The notes under the pieces are model-generated. The model saw only the letters and a program-made list of their open reading frames with translations, was not told where the DNA came from and did not search any database. The position numbers were made by a program, and so were the translations under genes. Below, piece by piece: positions 62,546-64,000 of a stretch of 64,000 bases of DNA. Positions within the stretch are counted from its first letter, which is position 1. Each line of letters begins with the position of its first letter. The DNA comes from Chrysomallon squamiferum (taxonomy: Eukaryota; Mollusca; Gastropoda; Neomphalida; Peltospiridae): NCBI GenBank assembly GCA_012295275.1, contig CM022665.1, forward strand, positions 11,350,476 to 11,414,475, given 5' to 3'.

Positions 62546-63628
62546 ATGTTAAATGAATTCCTATTACTATAAACTGTTCTGATATAGCCTGTCGGACACC
62601 GAACCATCTGTCCCTGACCTCTGACGTGGTAAGAATGAATAAGTTGAATATATCAAAGCAAATCCGACAGTGCACGAACAAGGAAAGGGCGGAACAATGA
62701 TACTCGTATCAAGACATTTTTAATTTATGATGTAGACGGAAGAAACAGAATACATGTGTTTCGGTGCAGGTTGTTTGAAAAATGTCTCAGTAAACTTAAA
62801 AAGAAATAAATGAATGCATGTTTAACGACATCGCAGCACAATGTTGACCACCGGACGCCCACAAATGAAAGACCAAAAATGTAAAGATAAAAAAGTAAAA
62901 ATTTCTGTATGAAAATAGCGCATATGATCTTTGAATATAAATATTGTAAAGAAATCGTAATATAGCTTCAAAGAAATATTTGTATTGCTGAGCAACTGTG
63001 AATCCTTTCTTTCTTTCTTTCTTTCTTTTTATTCCGTGTATTTTTTTTTTTGGTCAGATAGATATGGTATACCACATACTGTTCTTATTGATTACCGTTA
63101 ACTTGAAGTATACTGTTTGTCACGCAGAAATAAATAGACTGTCATGTAACGATTTTTTACTTTGTGATAAAAGCTTACTGTATATTTGTACAGCTAGCTT
63201 TGTTGCTGTGCATCAAACCAAGTATGTTCTGTTGGCGCTTTAAACTTACAAATACCTGATAAACATTTTTTTATGTAGATTACTATAAAATAGGGTTAAA
63301 TGACGAAATTAAAACTTCATTCTAAAATTCATCAGAGTCAAATAGTTCGAGAACAATGCAAAGTTAACAGAATTATATTAAATACATAAGTGTATTATCG
63401 TAATCAAAACCGTAAGAAAATGACGAACGTTATGGAAAACACGTTTCATGTTCCGGTGACAGTATACAGGTGATCATTTGTATGATGAATAAGCACAAAG
63501 TGAATAAATAGATTAGATTTTAAACATTATAATGCGGTATATTTCGAATATTGCAGATTCAGCTGTTTCAAATTGCATATTTTTAATATCTTGAGAAACA
63601 TACAGATATCGAAAGACATTCAGGCTTA

Positions 63629-63738
63629 CAGGTACGTATATGCATGTACATATATACACGCACATACAAACACACATACATACATACATACATAGATACT
63701 GAAATACATACGTATACACAGATACATACACACATACA
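63629..63738. repeat. (ACAT)n/(CACA)n microsatellite
   Basis: Interrupted ACAT and CACA units, the same style as at 62180. Confidence 0.75.
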
Positions 63739-64000
63739 ATTTCAGCTAGTGCACGTAAAGGTAACTGAATTGATTATTAATTATATGGAATATTGCCTGG
63801 GTACAGTCTAATCAGACGTATATAAGACAAAATAAAATATTTATTCTTAAAGAGATACATAAACACCCACAGCACTAGTACACGCACACACACACACACA
63901 CATACACACTTGTATGTCAGTTAAGTGTTCTCTAAAAAGTACATAATCATGATGTAAATAAGAAAACCCTCTGGCTGTTACTTCGGCTATCTCTTCCTAG

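Larger units (their letters stand above)
59869..64000. other. Right end of window, no recognisable gene
   Basis: AT-rich sequence with microsatellites at 62180-62392, 62468-62545, 63629-63738 and 63883-63911. The open frames at 61166-61438 (-) and 61336-61560 (+) overlap each other and show no motif. If the exon at 59522-59649 is real, this is its first intron. Confidence 0.5.

Overview
The window is nuclear DNA from an animal, most likely a lophotrochozoan and probably a mollusc. It is very AT-rich and full of T/A homopolymers and (TTA), (TTTA), (CA) and (CATA) microsatellites. Every gene is split by GT-AG introns of about 0.1-4 kb, and the proteins are clear orthologues of conserved metazoan genes. 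The phylum is inferred from sequence style, and nothing in the window fixes the species. Single-exon gene calling fails here, so the genes below were assembled by hand from exon phase, splice sites and family knowledge.

Layout: (1) 50-492 (+) is the 3' end of a gene encoding a C-terminal C3HC4 RING finger. (2) About 0.5-3.3 kb is non-coding and carries a MITE-like element and a nested inverted repeat. (3) 3411-25569 (+) is a complete listerin (LTN1) gene: 31 coding exons, 1742 aa, HEAT/ARM-like body, RWD segment and C-terminal RING. (4) 26951-29704 (-) is TIMM13: 3 coding exons, 93 aa, converging on LTN1. (5) 33144-42278 (-) is WDTC1: 14 coding exons per isoform, WD40-TPR-WD40. It contains two frame-incompatible alternative exons and a decayed copy of the start of another exon. 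(6) 42279-42879 is a compact divergent promoter. (7) 42880-52140 (+) is PAAF1: 11 coding exons, 396 aa, WD40, with a 4-kb intron that hosts a decayed multicopy gene. (8) 52141-64000 has no recognisable protein gene. It holds microsatellites, a promoter-like island near 56.1 kb and a possible untranslated first exon ending at 59649.

All five proteins relate to protein quality control or protein traffic. RING and LTN1 are ubiquitin ligases, and LTN1 works on stalled ribosomes. TIMM13 is a mitochondrial import chaperone. WDTC1 is known as a CUL4-DDB1 substrate receptor, and PAAF1 binds the proteasomal ATPases. This may be chance.

The most notable observation is the pair of mutually exclusive exons in WDTC1 (38440-38525 and 37814-37905). 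They have the same phases, related ends and lengths of 86 and 92 nt, so exactly one must be used to keep the frame. The same gene also carries a partial exon duplication with an intact splice acceptor (40064-40113) and a strong intronic foldback (33450-33559). No bacterial-type operon, CRISPR array, rRNA or tRNA gene was seen.
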